Shown here one piece after another: positions 7,232 through 16,677 of a stretch of 40,618 nt of DNA; position 1 is the first letter of the stretch, and each line of letters begins with the position of its first letter. This DNA is from Eubacterium sp. (lineage in GTDB: Bacteria; Bacillota; Clostridia; Lachnospirales; Lachnospiraceae). The notes under the pieces were generated by a model. That model was not told the DNA's origin and did no database searches. It worked only from the letters and a program-made list of their open reading frames with translations. The translations under genes were made by a program, and so were the position numbers. The DNA is taken from NCBI GenBank assembly GCA_017539165.1, contig JAFYHN010000041.1, positions 1-40,618 on the forward strand, in the 5' to 3' direction.

Positions 7232-8281
7232 CTATCTAATCTCTTTCATCATCGCAACAGTCTGTGCAGCACCTGATTCCATATCGAAATGCGCCTTCCA
7301 TCCGAGTGCTTCTATCTTCTCTGAATTAAGTGCTGAACAAGGCATCTGATTGTATGATTTTTTCTCCGCCTCTGTAGGAAGTTCAAATACAATCTTAACT
7401 CCTCCTGCTTTTGCAAATGCCTCTGCCATCTCTCTTATAGTAACTATCGCCTGTGAGGCAGATATATTGTATGCATTTTTATTCTCACCTTTGATAAGAA
7501 CTGCAAGAATTGCAGATGCACAGTCAAGAACATGTGTATATGATCTAAGCTGTTCTCCCCTGCTCTTCATAACTATATCCTCACCATTAACTGCCTTAAG
7601 AGAGAATAGAGCTGACGCACGGCTGTCAGTTGATTTTACAGTTGGTCCATAGATATGTCCCGGACGTACCATAACAGTCTCGATTCCATACTCTTCAGCA
7701 TATGCAACACACATTGTTTCTGCAGCTCTCTTTGAGCTTGGGTATGATGATCTCGGGCTGAGTATATCAACATATCCGAGTTGTTCTTCTCTATAAGGTT
7801 CCTGTTTCTCATTCACTCCATATATTTCACTTGAAGAAATATACAGAACCTTTTTTAGAACATCCTTATCTAGTGATGAAATCAGACTGCTGAGTCCCTG
7901 AATATTCGCAAGCATTGTTTCTACGGGCTCTCCGGAAATCTTTGCCGGATCTGCATTACTTGCCCCGTGGATAACATATTCAGCCTGGACTTTCTCTTTC
8001 TGTTCACTAAGAGTCGCATCATACTGAACAAAAATGAAATCATTTCCTTCTTCATACTCTTCAAATCTATTCTTGAGTGATTCTTTATTTCGTCCTGCAA
8101 AAAGAAGCTTCATTCCATAATTCTCTTCTCTGTTAAGAGTCACGAGGATATCACAGACAGCTGACCCGATAAGCCCGGTTGCTCCGGTAATAAGGATACT
8201 TGTACCTTTCAGTTTATCTTTATCAGGTATATTATTTATAACTTCTTTTATTGAATCAATATAGCTCTTCGGATTTCTCAA
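7232..8281 (-). CDS. NAD-dependent epimerase/dehydratase (extended SDR)
   Basis: This 349-residue protein is an extended short-chain dehydrogenase. It has the Rossmann motif ITGATGLIGSAV near residue 30, a serine-rich strand ending YISSSEIYG, the catalytic YPSSK (Y-x3-K) and the following VRPGHIYGP. Such enzymes act on nucleotide sugars (4-epimerases, 4,6-dehydratases, decarboxylases). The exact substrate is not evident. The start is TTG at 8281, strongly supported by AGGAGG 8 nt upstream that overlaps the end of gtrA, with no nearby ATG. It lies between gtrA and rsmA and belongs to the second polysaccharide unit; a precursor sugar for that polymer is the likely product. Confidence 0.85.
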   Translation of the reverse strand: MRNPKSYIDSIKEVINNIPDKDKLKGTSILITGATGLIGSAVCDILVTLNREENYGMKLLFAGRNKESLKNRFEEYEEGNDFIFVQYDATLSEQKEKVQAEYVIHGASNADPAKISGEPVETMLANIQGLSSLISSLDKDVLKKVLYISSSEIYGVNEKQEPYREEQLGYVDILSPRSSYPSSKRAAETMCVAYAEEYGIETVMVRPGHIYGPTVKSTDSRASALFSLKAVNGEDIVMKSRGEQLRSYTHVLDCASAILAVLIKGENKNAYNISASQAIVTIREMAEAFAKAGGVKIVFELPTEAEKKSYNQMPCSALNSEKIEALGWKAHFDMESGAAQTVAMMKEIR

Positions 8282-8284
8282 AGT

Positions 8285-8749
8285 TTATTCCTCCTGTAAC
8301 TGTTCTTCCTTTTTATCTTCCGCCCCTTCTTTCTTATTGAAAACAAGGAACTTACTGAATATATAGTTCGCCACCGTGACAACAACCTGAACAACAAGCT
8401 TCATTATCTTGTCATTAAATCCAAATACTGTTACAAATAAAAACATGATCCCCATATCCATGAGAAGTGTTCCGATTCTCGCTGCAAAGAAGGCTGCAGC
8501 TTCCTTAAGCATATTTTCATTTTTACTTTCAAATACAAACCTTCTGTTTGTAAAATAGGCAAATGTAACCGCTGCAATCCAGGATATGATATTTGCGACC
8601 TGAAGCTGAAAAGGATCATCCGGATTCAGGAAAGTAAATACACAGGCATAGTATACTCCCAGACTGACTACAGTTGTGAGACCACCTACGATCAGATAGC
8701 TGATGATCTCACGATATTTAATTATCATTTCTTTGATCCATTTAATCAT
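8285..8749 (-). CDS. GtrA-family membrane protein (candidate undecaprenyl-phosphate-sugar flippase)
   Basis: The 154-residue protein has four predicted membrane segments and the GtrA-type opening REIISYLIVGGLTTVVSLGVYY, plus the family's ANIISWIAAVTFAYFTNRRFVF segment between helices 2 and 3. GtrA/GtcA proteins work with a GT2 polyprenyl-phosphate sugar synthase and a GT-C transferase; they are thought to flip the lipid-linked sugar to the outer face. Both partner types occur in this window (the YfhO-CsbB fusion at 19848 and the GT2/GT-C pair at 31119-33736), so this may serve one or both. GAAGGA precedes the ATG. A charged KKEGAEDKKEEQLQEE tail ends the protein and carries the ribosome site for the next gene. 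Confidence 0.9.
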   Translation of the reverse strand: MIKWIKEMIIKYREIISYLIVGGLTTVVSLGVYYACVFTFLNPDDPFQLQVANIISWIAAVTFAYFTNRRFVFESKNENMLKEAAAFFAARIGTLLMDMGIMFLFVTVFGFNDKIMKLVVQVVVTVANYIFSKFLVFNKKEGAEDKKEEQLQEE

Positions 8750-8765
8750 GTCGTATATCCTTCAA

Positions 8766-10337
8766 CTATTTTTCTATATTTTCTTGTCCACTTCTTGCAC
8801 ATCCAACACATACAGCTAACATTACAAAAAATAGCGGTGTTGTGATCGGCTGAGTAATGTCTACCAGACTCTGAGAAAAATATCCCACAACGCTCATAAG
8901 ACAAGCCGCATAAAATTCTTCACCTTTAAATGACTTAAATATCGTAATAAATGAAGTGACTATCAATCCTACATATGCAATAAGTCCAAATGCTCCAGTT
9001 GTAAACAAATACTGGATTGGTTCGGAATGCGCATTATCAAATACTTTTCCTGTTAATGCAATCATTTCATCATAATAATTCTTGTTCATTATGATTCCTG
9101 TTGTTTCATTTCCATATCCGAATATCTTATGAAGAATGCTTGCTTCTTTATATTCCTTAAAACATTTTCCCCAGATATAGCCCCTATATGTGCCCCATCT
9201 GTAATCAAATACGAAAAGTGAGCTTTTTTGCTTTATTCCAACAATTATAAATACTATGGCACCTAATATAATACCTGCCAACGTAAATAATGCAACTTTT
9301 TTTGATGAAATATTCTTAGCGCTTATAACCCGTTTCAAAAACAGTGTCAAGGCGCATAAAGCGTAGGCAATAAGTCCTATTTTTATAGTAAATGATGGAT
9401 CACAAAGTTTTTCTTGTAAACCATTTTTATAATACACATAAGTATTAATTTTATTCAAAAGTGAGATTGTCATCAATCCTGTGACTATCAGACAGATTGA
9501 CAAAACATATTCAAACATTTTTCCATGGAATATTACTAGAAACAGCAAGACTAAAAACATCGAACCAAGTGCAAGAAAGATATTATCGCTGTTCACCGGT
9601 ATCAGGCCAAGACCACCTATAAATAACGCAACAGCCGATGATATCTTTACTTTCTTATCATTTGTAAATACGAATATCCCACAGAAAAAAGGAATTGCTA
9701 TACTTAGATATGAGCCGAATACATTTATATTTCCAATAGTAGACACAAACATGTATTGCTGTCTTTCAACTATTTCTTCTCTTAACTTAAATATGTCATA
9801 ACCAAAAGACTGAATCACTGCAATAGAGATAGTGATAATAAATGTTCCCAAAAACAACCAATATATCCAGGCGCTCCCAACAAATCTAAGACTCAACAAT
9901 ATGAACGCCAGCAACACAAATATCATAATTTCCAGACCAAAGTATCGTCCCTTTGCTCCAGTCCACGAAGCATTACTATCTATTGAAAAAACACATGCTA
10001 AAATATTTGCACATAAAAAAAACACTGCCCATATTTCAGGCCTGCCAAATAACCCCTTTATCTTATCAATTACCGAAGGTTCTTCAGTCCAGGTGTGTTT
10101 TTTTTCTTTCGAATATTTTTTATCTATATATCCAAAGACATAATACGGTACCGCAAAAAAAGAATATATAACCACTCCTACTATAAAAACAGTCATTCTG
10201 GTCTTGGTTATATCAAAATACCTGTCATTCAAAAAGAGAATAAAAACCGTCAGTATGTATATCAAAAAGCAAACATTTACCGGATCTATCCATTTGGACG
10301 ATGATGTATTTTTTTGTTTTTTTCTTTGTTGCTTCAT
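8766..10337 (-). CDS. O-antigen ligase/polymerase-like polytopic membrane protein
   Basis: I start it at the ATG at 10337 (523 residues), 9 nt after GAGAGGA, rather than the TTG one codon earlier. It has about a dozen hydrophobic segments and a large hydrophilic loop late in the protein (about 375-450) containing YRWGTYRGYIWGKCFKEYKEA and HSEPIQYLFTTGAFGL. That layout, with the H-x-EP-like motif, is typical of the Wzy_C/WaaL superfamily, which joins or polymerises lipid-linked glycans on the outer face. In a Gram-positive setting a ligase-type transfer to another acceptor is possible, but WaaL-like and Wzy-like roles cannot be separated by sequence alone. It lies 16 bp upstream of gtrA. Confidence 0.8.
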   Translation of the reverse strand: MKQQRKKQKNTSSSKWIDPVNVCFLIYILTVFILFLNDRYFDITKTRMTVFIVGVVIYSFFAVPYYVFGYIDKKYSKEKKHTWTEEPSVIDKIKGLFGRPEIWAVFFLCANILACVFSIDSNASWTGAKGRYFGLEIMIFVLLAFILLSLRFVGSAWIYWLFLGTFIITISIAVIQSFGYDIFKLREEIVERQQYMFVSTIGNINVFGSYLSIAIPFFCGIFVFTNDKKVKISSAVALFIGGLGLIPVNSDNIFLALGSMFLVLLFLVIFHGKMFEYVLSICLIVTGLMTISLLNKINTYVYYKNGLQEKLCDPSFTIKIGLIAYALCALTLFLKRVISAKNISSKKVALFTLAGIILGAIVFIIVGIKQKSSLFVFDYRWGTYRGYIWGKCFKEYKEASILHKIFGYGNETTGIIMNKNYYDEMIALTGKVFDNAHSEPIQYLFTTGAFGLIAYVGLIVTSFITIFKSFKGEEFYAACLMSVVGYFSQSLVDITQPITTPLFFVMLAVCVGCARSGQENIEK

Positions 10338-10368
10338 CAAATAATTCCTCTCGAGCTATCTTCATCTG

Positions 10369-11427
10369 TTATGGGACAATATTTTTAATAATTGGAATCC
10401 TTTTTAATATAAACAAAATTGTCAAACAAACAGGAATTATGATCAAAGGAGCACCTAATCGGAATAAGATAGACTGCTCCGGTATAGATAATAAATCTCT
10501 GTATATATAATCTCTGACAAATACCAATATATACCAATGAATTAAATATAGTCCAAAAGTATAACCACTCATCTTGTTAATAAGAATTCTAATCTTTTCA
10601 TTATTCATAATACGCGATACACGTTTCTTTATAAAAACAAATACCCCAACAGAATATATAATGCATGGAAGATTAGTGTATCCTTTATAATCTCTAAGAA
10701 CCTCTCCTGCTTCAGAAGAAATAACATATGTATAATATGCGTGGATAACAAATCCAACAACAGAAAGACAATATATCAATATTTCATTTTTCAAAGAGAT
10801 AGTATTTTTACTGATCAACCAGCCGACTATAACATAAAGCAAAACCCCAGCTGCAACTCCGATATTTATTGGGAAAACCATATCCAGTTGAAAGGCTTTT
10901 ATTGCAAACGGAATCAACGAATTAATAATAAAACCAGCCAACGCCAGATATGTAAATACTTCATTTTTAATATCATCTCTGACTGCAGAAAACAACGGAA
11001 TACAGAGATATACAGAAAACAAAGCAGGAAAAAACCAATATATAGATATTATTCGAGCATTTATAATATCATCTATTACATATATCGGATTATGAAATCT
11101 ATCAGATACGCCCATGGATATACAAGTACCTACAAATGCGACAATCCCCCAAAAAAGGAATGGTATTACTGTTTTCTTTATTCGCTTTTTGAAAAACTCT
11201 TTAGTAGAGTATTTGTTCCTATAGTCTAAAAGCGTTGCACCGGTAATCATAAAAAAACATGGCACAGCATAATAAAAGAAAGATTCAATTATATCAGCAG
11301 TGATCCACCATCTTCTATTACTATACTGCCAAAATATTCCATTTGTATGAAGGATCACAACAGAAACGGCTGATATTACATTTACTAAAGATATATAGTC
11401 TAACCTAATATTTTTACCATTTTTCAT
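10369..11427 (-). CDS. Acyltransferase 3 family membrane protein
   Basis: The 352-residue protein has about ten membrane helices and the Acyl_transf_3 opening, RLDYISLVNVISAVSVVILHTNG, in which the helix 1 histidine is the presumed catalytic residue. FFYYAVPCFFMITGATLLDY and, near the end, GYTFGLYLIHWYIL are also characteristic. Members O-acetylate or otherwise acylate exopolysaccharide sugars. The likely role is decoration of the polymer made by this cluster. No good Shine-Dalgarno precedes the ATG at 11427, which lies 12 bp after the preceding gene's stop, so translational coupling is possible. There is no SGNH domain fused to it. Confidence 0.88.
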   Translation of the reverse strand: MKNGKNIRLDYISLVNVISAVSVVILHTNGIFWQYSNRRWWITADIIESFFYYAVPCFFMITGATLLDYRNKYSTKEFFKKRIKKTVIPFLFWGIVAFVGTCISMGVSDRFHNPIYVIDDIINARIISIYWFFPALFSVYLCIPLFSAVRDDIKNEVFTYLALAGFIINSLIPFAIKAFQLDMVFPINIGVAAGVLLYVIVGWLISKNTISLKNEILIYCLSVVGFVIHAYYTYVISSEAGEVLRDYKGYTNLPCIIYSVGVFVFIKKRVSRIMNNEKIRILINKMSGYTFGLYLIHWYILVFVRDYIYRDLLSIPEQSILFRLGAPLIIIPVCLTILFILKRIPIIKNIVP

Positions 11428-11439
11428 AGTGGCAGATTA

Positions 11440-12216
11440 TTATTGCCTTTCCGCATTTAGTTCATCTAAACATTTTCCGATTGCTTTATCCATAAAATAT
11501 CCTTCAAGGAGCTTCTTACCGATTTTTTCTGTATTCTTCTTAAGTTCGTCATATTCCTCATCGGTCATGTTAGCGACTATGTTTTTTAAATCACTGATAG
11601 ATTCAATAGCTACTCCACAATGATATTTCTTTATAAAATCAGCAAGAGCTGCGTTCTTCCATATAGCAACCGGAATACCAGCCATAAGATATAAAGATGT
11701 TTTGTGAGGATTGTTAATTCTCAAATATTCGCCGAATCGCCCACTACATGTTTCAATCGACTGACCATCCCAGACCAGGCCAAAACTTCCATTCATCACA
11801 TATGGAACCTCATCAGGTAAAAATGAACCATGATAATGGATATTTTCTTTTGGTTCATCATTATAGTCTACACCATACAGATTAAACTCGATATCCTTAG
11901 GAAGATTATACGCAAAAGTAGTTTTATCTTTACGTAAGTTACCGGAAATGATTACCGGTTCCGTTCTTTTCAATACTCTCTTATTTAATCTTTCTTCATC
12001 TCTGTTATCTAACAGATAATCAAATATCTCCAGAACAACAAGTTGTTCCTTTTTATATCCCATCTTAAGAAGGATTTTTTTCATCTTTTCATTATGAACT
12101 ATTATCTTATCTGCGTAATGAATAGACTTCTCTTCAATTCCAATTCTGAGTCTCTCACCCAATGGAGTAGTTTTTGATGTAACTCTTTGCAGACTTTCCA
12201 GATCGTGAATTACCAT
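11440..12216 (-). pseudogene. Gtf3/WbbI-like glycosyltransferase, C-terminal part after a frameshift
   Basis: The frame encodes the C-terminal three quarters of a Gtf3/WbbI-type sugar transferase: VIHDLESLQR, HYADKIIVHNEKMKKIL, NLYGVDYN, FGLVWDGQS and the donor-site region EYLRINNPHKTSLYLMAGIPVAIW. The upstream fragment at 12155-12526 supplies the missing N-terminus in another frame; removing one A from an A7 run (plus-strand T7 at 12239-12245) joins them into one protein of about 340 residues. The ATG at 12216 is an internal methionine of the joined protein without its own ribosome site. Either the gene is broken, the base is a sequencing error, or slippage restores the frame. The donor could be galactofuranose or another sugar; this is not certain. 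Confidence 0.75.
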
Positions 12217-12526
12217 AATGATCTTTCTCTTTTCTCGCTTTTTTTATGGCTTGATATAAGAATATAGAATGTTCAAAGAACATATATTGCATGATAACTA
12301 CGTCTCCAGATTTTAGTTCTGAAAACATTTTATTCCATTTATTCTTAGCATCTATATGACCTTTGATCTTCTTTAAGATTGATTGACCTTTTCTATCTGT
12401 TATTGTGATAGTAAGCTTTTTAGCACCCTTTTTCTCAAATATTCTCTCAGCATCTATTCTAGCTTTTGTTCCACCAAGTTTATTATCCTTATCGTTTTCT
12501 CTGATTTCTCTTACATAATATAACAT
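12155..12526 (-). pseudogene. Gtf3/WbbI-like glycosyltransferase, N-terminal part before the frameshift
   Basis: This 123-codon frame starts at an ATG with AAGGAG 12 nt upstream. It encodes the N-terminal Rossmann half of the transferase: YVREIRENDKDNKLGGTKA, KKLTITITDR and GDVVIMQYMFFEHSIFLYQAI. It is sensible up to AIKKARKEK and then turns into low-complexity out-of-frame residues (DHYGNSRSGKSAKSY) that overlap the next frame. The break lies at or just after an A7 run. It follows the GT2 gene by 16 bp. The real gene spans 11440-12526. Confidence 0.75.
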
Positions 12527-12542
12527 TACAATGCTAGTCTCC

Positions 12543-13511
12543 TTATAAATATTTTCTATACATACCCAATAACAAGATCAAACGTCTGCTGGTATTCTCA
12601 ATAGTTTTTCCCCAGACAATATGATGCTTGATTGTAAAAATCAGTGTATAAACACCACCTTTTTTAATCGCATACTCTATACTGTCCAAGAACTTTTTTT
12701 GCTTTTCGTTTAACCTAGTTTTTCTAATATAATCAATCGATATAAGCGTTCTGATGTATGTGATGGAATGCTTCTCTGAAAGATCTCTGAGATTACAGAT
12801 TCTCTTTATCACTCGCTTAAGCGTGGTATTATACTGCTGCTGGTCAGAAGTTACATTTCCACCATGCCTTCTGTAACACATTAAAGCCGTTCTATCAAAC
12901 TCATATTTCCCATAAACCGCGCACAATCTCAATATAAAACCATCATGAGCTAATATCTTGGTTTTTTCGTTAATATCTATTTCAGGGATCAGCATAAACA
13001 AAGATTTGTTAATAATCATGTTACAACCTAAAGTTTTAGTTGAGAAAAAGATACTATATCTGTTCTTACCGTCTGTCTTCCACAAAGCGTTCAGACTCGG
13101 AGCTACGACTTTATCATTTTCATCTATCAGCTTCATATCCGCATAAACAAGATACGGCTTCTTCTCATGAAGATTCGGGTTATTCAGAAAATGTTCTATC
13201 TTGTTTGGTAACCATATATCATCCTGGTCACAAAACATATATAAATCATATCCTTCAAGTTTCTGACTATAGTTAATTAATGTATAGAAATTCACATATG
13301 GTCCATGCTCAGAATTTGTATTTTCTTTCAGAATAATCCTATCATCTTTTTTCACATATGACTCAATGATTGACATTGTTTCATCTGTAGAACCATCATC
13401 CTGAATTATAAGATTCCAATTGGTATATGTTTGATTAATAATGCTGTCCAATTGTTTTCTTATATATTTTTCTCCATTATAAGTTGCCATCATTATTAAT
13501 ACTTTTTCCAA
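12543..13511 (-). CDS. Family 2 glycosyltransferase
   Basis: The 322-residue cytoplasmic protein has a GT-A fold of family 2: the opening VLIMMATYNGEKYIRKQLDS, nucleotide-binding QDDGSTDET, the metal motif in LYMFCDQDDIWLPNKI (DxDD) and the acceptor-side segment LAHDGFILRLCAVYG. It resembles GT2 enzymes that add rhamnose or similar sugars to O antigens and capsules, but the donor cannot be fixed. The start is TTG at 13511, with AGGTG about 8 nt before it; the next ATG codons fall inside the first beta strand. It lies between the Wzy-like polymerase and the broken Gtf3-like gene, in the AT-rich core of the second unit. Confidence 0.88.
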   Translation of the reverse strand: MEKVLIMMATYNGEKYIRKQLDSIINQTYTNWNLIIQDDGSTDETMSIIESYVKKDDRIILKENTNSEHGPYVNFYTLINYSQKLEGYDLYMFCDQDDIWLPNKIEHFLNNPNLHEKKPYLVYADMKLIDENDKVVAPSLNALWKTDGKNRYSIFFSTKTLGCNMIINKSLFMLIPEIDINEKTKILAHDGFILRLCAVYGKYEFDRTALMCYRRHGGNVTSDQQQYNTTLKRVIKRICNLRDLSEKHSITYIRTLISIDYIRKTRLNEKQKKFLDSIEYAIKKGGVYTLIFTIKHHIVWGKTIENTSRRLILLLGMYRKYL

Positions 13512-13548
13512 CTTATTTCACCTATCTTTCTTGATATTCGATGTAGCA

Positions 13549-14928
13549 CTATATTCTATATGACTTTTTTAAGCTATACTTTCTTATACAGTTAACATTG
13601 TCATAATTCTGAAATCTGAAATCCTGTAATAGATATGCTAAAACTAAAATAATGATATTCGTTCTCCAAAATCCTACATTTAAAACTAATTCAAAGAATC
13701 TATTTGAGAAAAATGAAAACAGAACGGCATACGATATCATAGCATATATAATCAGAGCAACATTTATCTTTGAATAATTTACTCTTTTAGAATATCTCAC
13801 AAAAACAAAAAGCAGTTGTGAACAAGCTGCTACTATAGTTGTATAAAAATACAAACTCTTATAACCACCATCATATAAAAACATATAAAATATGGTGTAT
13901 ACATTTCCTAATCCAAAACCATTGATTTCCTTAAAAGGAATATCAAGTTTTTCTCCCCAACCTACAAAACCATATCTTTTTGCAAGATATATTCGCAGAT
14001 TAGCTAGTGTCTGTGAATGTGCAATATCAGTTCCAAATTTGCCCTCTCTGACAAATGTATCTAGATTTTTTAATTCAGCTGACAGATATACGCAAATATA
14101 ATCTAAAAGTCCTCTTTGCTTTCCTCTTCCCATCAATTCTGCCGAAAAATAAAAAACAATAATTGCCACAACTCCAACAATTATCAAGCCAATGATTATT
14201 TTGGGATTAATCTTTCTTTTCCAATTATATTTGTCTTTATAAATAAAATATAAAAAGAAAACCATAGCAAAAGCTATTTCTATAATTCCGTCTCTTCCTC
14301 CAGTAAGTGCCGTGTTAACTATACCAATGATAATATTTATTATTATCATTAATCTAAAAGATTTATATTTATAAATAAGCTGATGGGCAAGAAGATACAA
14401 CTCTATATAACAAACCGCATCAGAAAAAAGCCTTAGCACAGATATATATGATGGTATATCCAGTGTTATTTCAGTAAACTTGTTTGTAGTATCCCAATAA
14501 TGTACAGCTTCTGAGATTGAATTCGTTTCAGATATTTTAAGAAGATATATTGAAAATGCACCTGCAACAAAAAGTCCTATCGCCCCCATCAATATATGCT
14601 TCCATGGTTCAATATATATATCAGTGACGCTTTTTTCTTCTTCTCCACTATACTTTGTAATAAAATAATCTTGTTTAAGATATTTATAAGTATAGTTAAT
14701 GAAAATACATACAATAGCAAAAACCGCAAACCCAGTTATCAATATAAATACCGTATCAAAGTGCATATATAATTCAATAATATCAACATACTTTATCGCA
14801 TATATTACAGACGCTAAAAAGCCACCGAAAAAAAAGAATGACGGTGAAAATAAACATTTATTGTCACTATAATATGAAAAAAGTAGTGTTAATAATAAGA
14901 ATACAATTATAATAGATAGTTTTAACAT
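13549..14928 (-). CDS. Wzy-like oligosaccharide repeat-unit polymerase
   Basis: The 459-residue protein is very hydrophobic, with about 10-12 membrane segments and a long outward loop (about 285-330, KFGTDIAHSQTLANLRIYLAKRYG and GWGEKLDIPFKEING). GGRDGIIE in a central cytoplasmic or membrane-edge segment resembles the G-R-D/S-type motif of the O-antigen polymerase family (oligosaccharide repeat unit polymerase). Wzy proteins join undecaprenyl-linked repeat units outside the cell. The gene is visibly more AT-rich than its neighbours, as is usual for wzy. AGGA precedes the ATG. With the Wzz-like protein upstream it points to a Wzy-dependent pathway; no Wzx flippase is seen. Confidence 0.8.
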   Translation of the reverse strand: MLKLSIIIVFLLLTLLFSYYSDNKCLFSPSFFFFGGFLASVIYAIKYVDIIELYMHFDTVFILITGFAVFAIVCIFINYTYKYLKQDYFITKYSGEEEKSVTDIYIEPWKHILMGAIGLFVAGAFSIYLLKISETNSISEAVHYWDTTNKFTEITLDIPSYISVLRLFSDAVCYIELYLLAHQLIYKYKSFRLMIIINIIIGIVNTALTGGRDGIIEIAFAMVFFLYFIYKDKYNWKRKINPKIIIGLIIVGVVAIIVFYFSAELMGRGKQRGLLDYICVYLSAELKNLDTFVREGKFGTDIAHSQTLANLRIYLAKRYGFVGWGEKLDIPFKEINGFGLGNVYTIFYMFLYDGGYKSLYFYTTIVAACSQLLFVFVRYSKRVNYSKINVALIIYAMISYAVLFSFFSNRFFELVLNVGFWRTNIIILVLAYLLQDFRFQNYDNVNCIRKYSLKKSYRI

Positions 14929-14945
14929 AAAAAATCCTAAAAATC

Positions 14946-15875
14946 TTATTCTTTACTTTGACAATATTCCTCCAGAGCATTCATATCAAGCTCCAACATC
15001 ACATGGCGTTCCTGTTTTTCTACCGGTGGTATAGTCATATAATCCTTATATAAGATCGATAAATAAGTATCATAGTCGGCTGATATGTTAACCTCGCGCC
15101 CTTCGAATTCTTTCTTGATACTCTTCGAAAATGGCTCTCTCTTATATAACTCACCAAAGAATTGTTTTGTTCCTGCAGGGATGGATACATATTCTGTTTC
15201 ATTATTTTTACATATTCCTGCCCATGATTCAGCCAGCTTAGTCCAAAACATAATTGGAACGATCATAAAAATACGACCTAAAAAGGCTCTTTTTCTCAAA
15301 TATTTATATATCTCATCAGTTTTACTGGATATCCTGATCAGATCCTCTTTATTTCTCTGGAATCTGATACATGACAGTATGTATCTGAATCCCATATAAC
15401 CAATACCCTGAATCTTTCTAAGTATCGGATTGTCAAAAACATTTTCTACGATAAAAACATCAATACAAAGTCCGCATTCTTCCTTTTCAGAATCCATGAT
15501 ATCTCTGGCTCTGATATCTTTAGTCATAATACGGATAAACGGAAAATCATAATCTTTGGATACTCCCGGAATATGGATCCAATACTTTGAACCAAAATGA
15601 TGAGAAAAATATTTTATAAACTTTTTCACATCTTTTCTGTAAATATTTATATCAATATCATCATCCCACGGAATAAACCCCTGATGACGAACAGCTCCTA
15701 AACATGATCCTCCACTCATCTGATATGGAATATCGTATCGGTCACAAACCTTTATGATATCATCCAAGAGGTACAGAAGCCTCTTCTGGACCTTTTTTAC
15801 ATCCTCATCAGTTAACTGAACAACCATGTCTTTATTATATATATTCTTTTTTAAAATACTTCCAACTGCAGTCAT
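14946..15875 (-). CDS. LicD-family phosphotransferase
   Basis: I start the protein at the ATG at 15875 (309 residues), 7 nt after GAGAGG; the longer frame would need an ATT start. It carries the LicD signature in full: KRLLYLLDDIIKVCDRYDIPY, then SGGSCLGAVRHQGFIPWDDDIDI, with the DDDID metal cluster of a nucleotidyltransferase-like fold. LicD proteins transfer phosphocholine, ribitol phosphate or other phospho-alditols from CDP precursors to cell-surface glycans. The TarI/IspD-like cytidylyltransferase immediately upstream (15907-16617) probably supplies the CDP donor. Ribitol-5-phosphate or a related polyol is favoured over choline because no choline kinase or LicB is visible; this is inference. 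Confidence 0.92.
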   Translation of the reverse strand: MTAVGSILKKNIYNKDMVVQLTDEDVKKVQKRLLYLLDDIIKVCDRYDIPYQMSGGSCLGAVRHQGFIPWDDDIDINIYRKDVKKFIKYFSHHFGSKYWIHIPGVSKDYDFPFIRIMTKDIRARDIMDSEKEECGLCIDVFIVENVFDNPILRKIQGIGYMGFRYILSCIRFQRNKEDLIRISSKTDEIYKYLRKRAFLGRIFMIVPIMFWTKLAESWAGICKNNETEYVSIPAGTKQFFGELYKREPFSKSIKKEFEGREVNISADYDTYLSILYKDYMTIPPVEKQERHVMLELDMNALEEYCQSKE

Positions 15876-15906
15876 CACATTTCCTCTCAACAATCAAGTA
15901 GAATAA

Positions 15907-16617
15907 TCACTTCAACCAATCTGATCTCTTAGCCAAAAGAAGTGCCTTAAATATATCAATATCTTCTACTGTTGTTAGTTTTATATTCTTTTCAGATCCT
16001 AAAGAAAAATGAACCTGTTCTCCCATCTCAATCATAAGTGTACATGAAGCAACCGAATTGGTTATTCCCGCATCCAGAGCACGTCTATGAAGGTCACATA
16101 TCTTATCCAGTCTGAAACCTTGCGGAGTCTGAGTTCTCTTTAGTCTGTCTCTTGGATAACTTCCAACCGACACTTTTCCGTCATCAGTCTGAAGCATAGC
16201 CTCTGCACATGGAATAACCGTGATAGCATTTCCGAACTTAACTGTCTTAACAAGACAGTCAGATATGATCTCAGCCGATACCATAGGGCGGATCGCATCA
16301 TGTATAAGAACGATATCATCCTTATCATAATGCTTTTCAAGCTCATAAACACCATTTCTTATAGATGCCTGACCATTGTCGCCACCATGAATAACATGTT
16401 TGAGCTTTGTTATATTGAACTGCTTAGCGTATGCCCAAAGAACATTTTCCCATCCTTCAATACATACGACAGCAATCGCATCTATCTCTGGATGATTCTG
16501 AAAAGCTTCCATAGTATATACTATTACCGGTTTTTCATTTACAGTTATAAACTGCTTTGGAATATCCTGTCCCATTCTCTGTCCGGATCCACCGGCTATT
16601 ATCAATGCAATATTCAT
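15907..16617 (-). CDS. IspD/TarI-like cytidylyltransferase (copy 1)
   Basis: The 236-residue protein has the IspD/TarI fold: ALIIAGGSGQRMGQDIPKQF (CTP-binding loop), PVIVYTMEAFQNHPEID, the GGDNGQASIRNG segment, VLIHDAIRPMV and the C-terminal SEKNIKLTTVEDIDIFKAL. Family members make CDP-ribitol (TarI) or 4-diphosphocytidyl-methylerythritol (IspD). The position directly before licD and in the same transcription direction favours a CDP-alditol for polymer decoration over isoprenoid synthesis. A second, divergent copy lies at 19066-19809. Neither TarJ-type reductase nor IspF is in the window. The ATG at 16617 has only a weak GGAAAG site. Confidence 0.85.
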   Translation of the reverse strand: MNIALIIAGGSGQRMGQDIPKQFITVNEKPVIVYTMEAFQNHPEIDAIAVVCIEGWENVLWAYAKQFNITKLKHVIHGGDNGQASIRNGVYELEKHYDKDDIVLIHDAIRPMVSAEIISDCLVKTVKFGNAITVIPCAEAMLQTDDGKVSVGSYPRDRLKRTQTPQGFRLDKICDLHRRALDAGITNSVASCTLMIEMGEQVHFSLGSEKNIKLTTVEDIDIFKALLLAKRSDWLK

Positions 16618-16677
16618 CTTTCCATATAATCCTTTTTATAATATGATATATATTTAAGAGATTTATTGTCTATCAGG

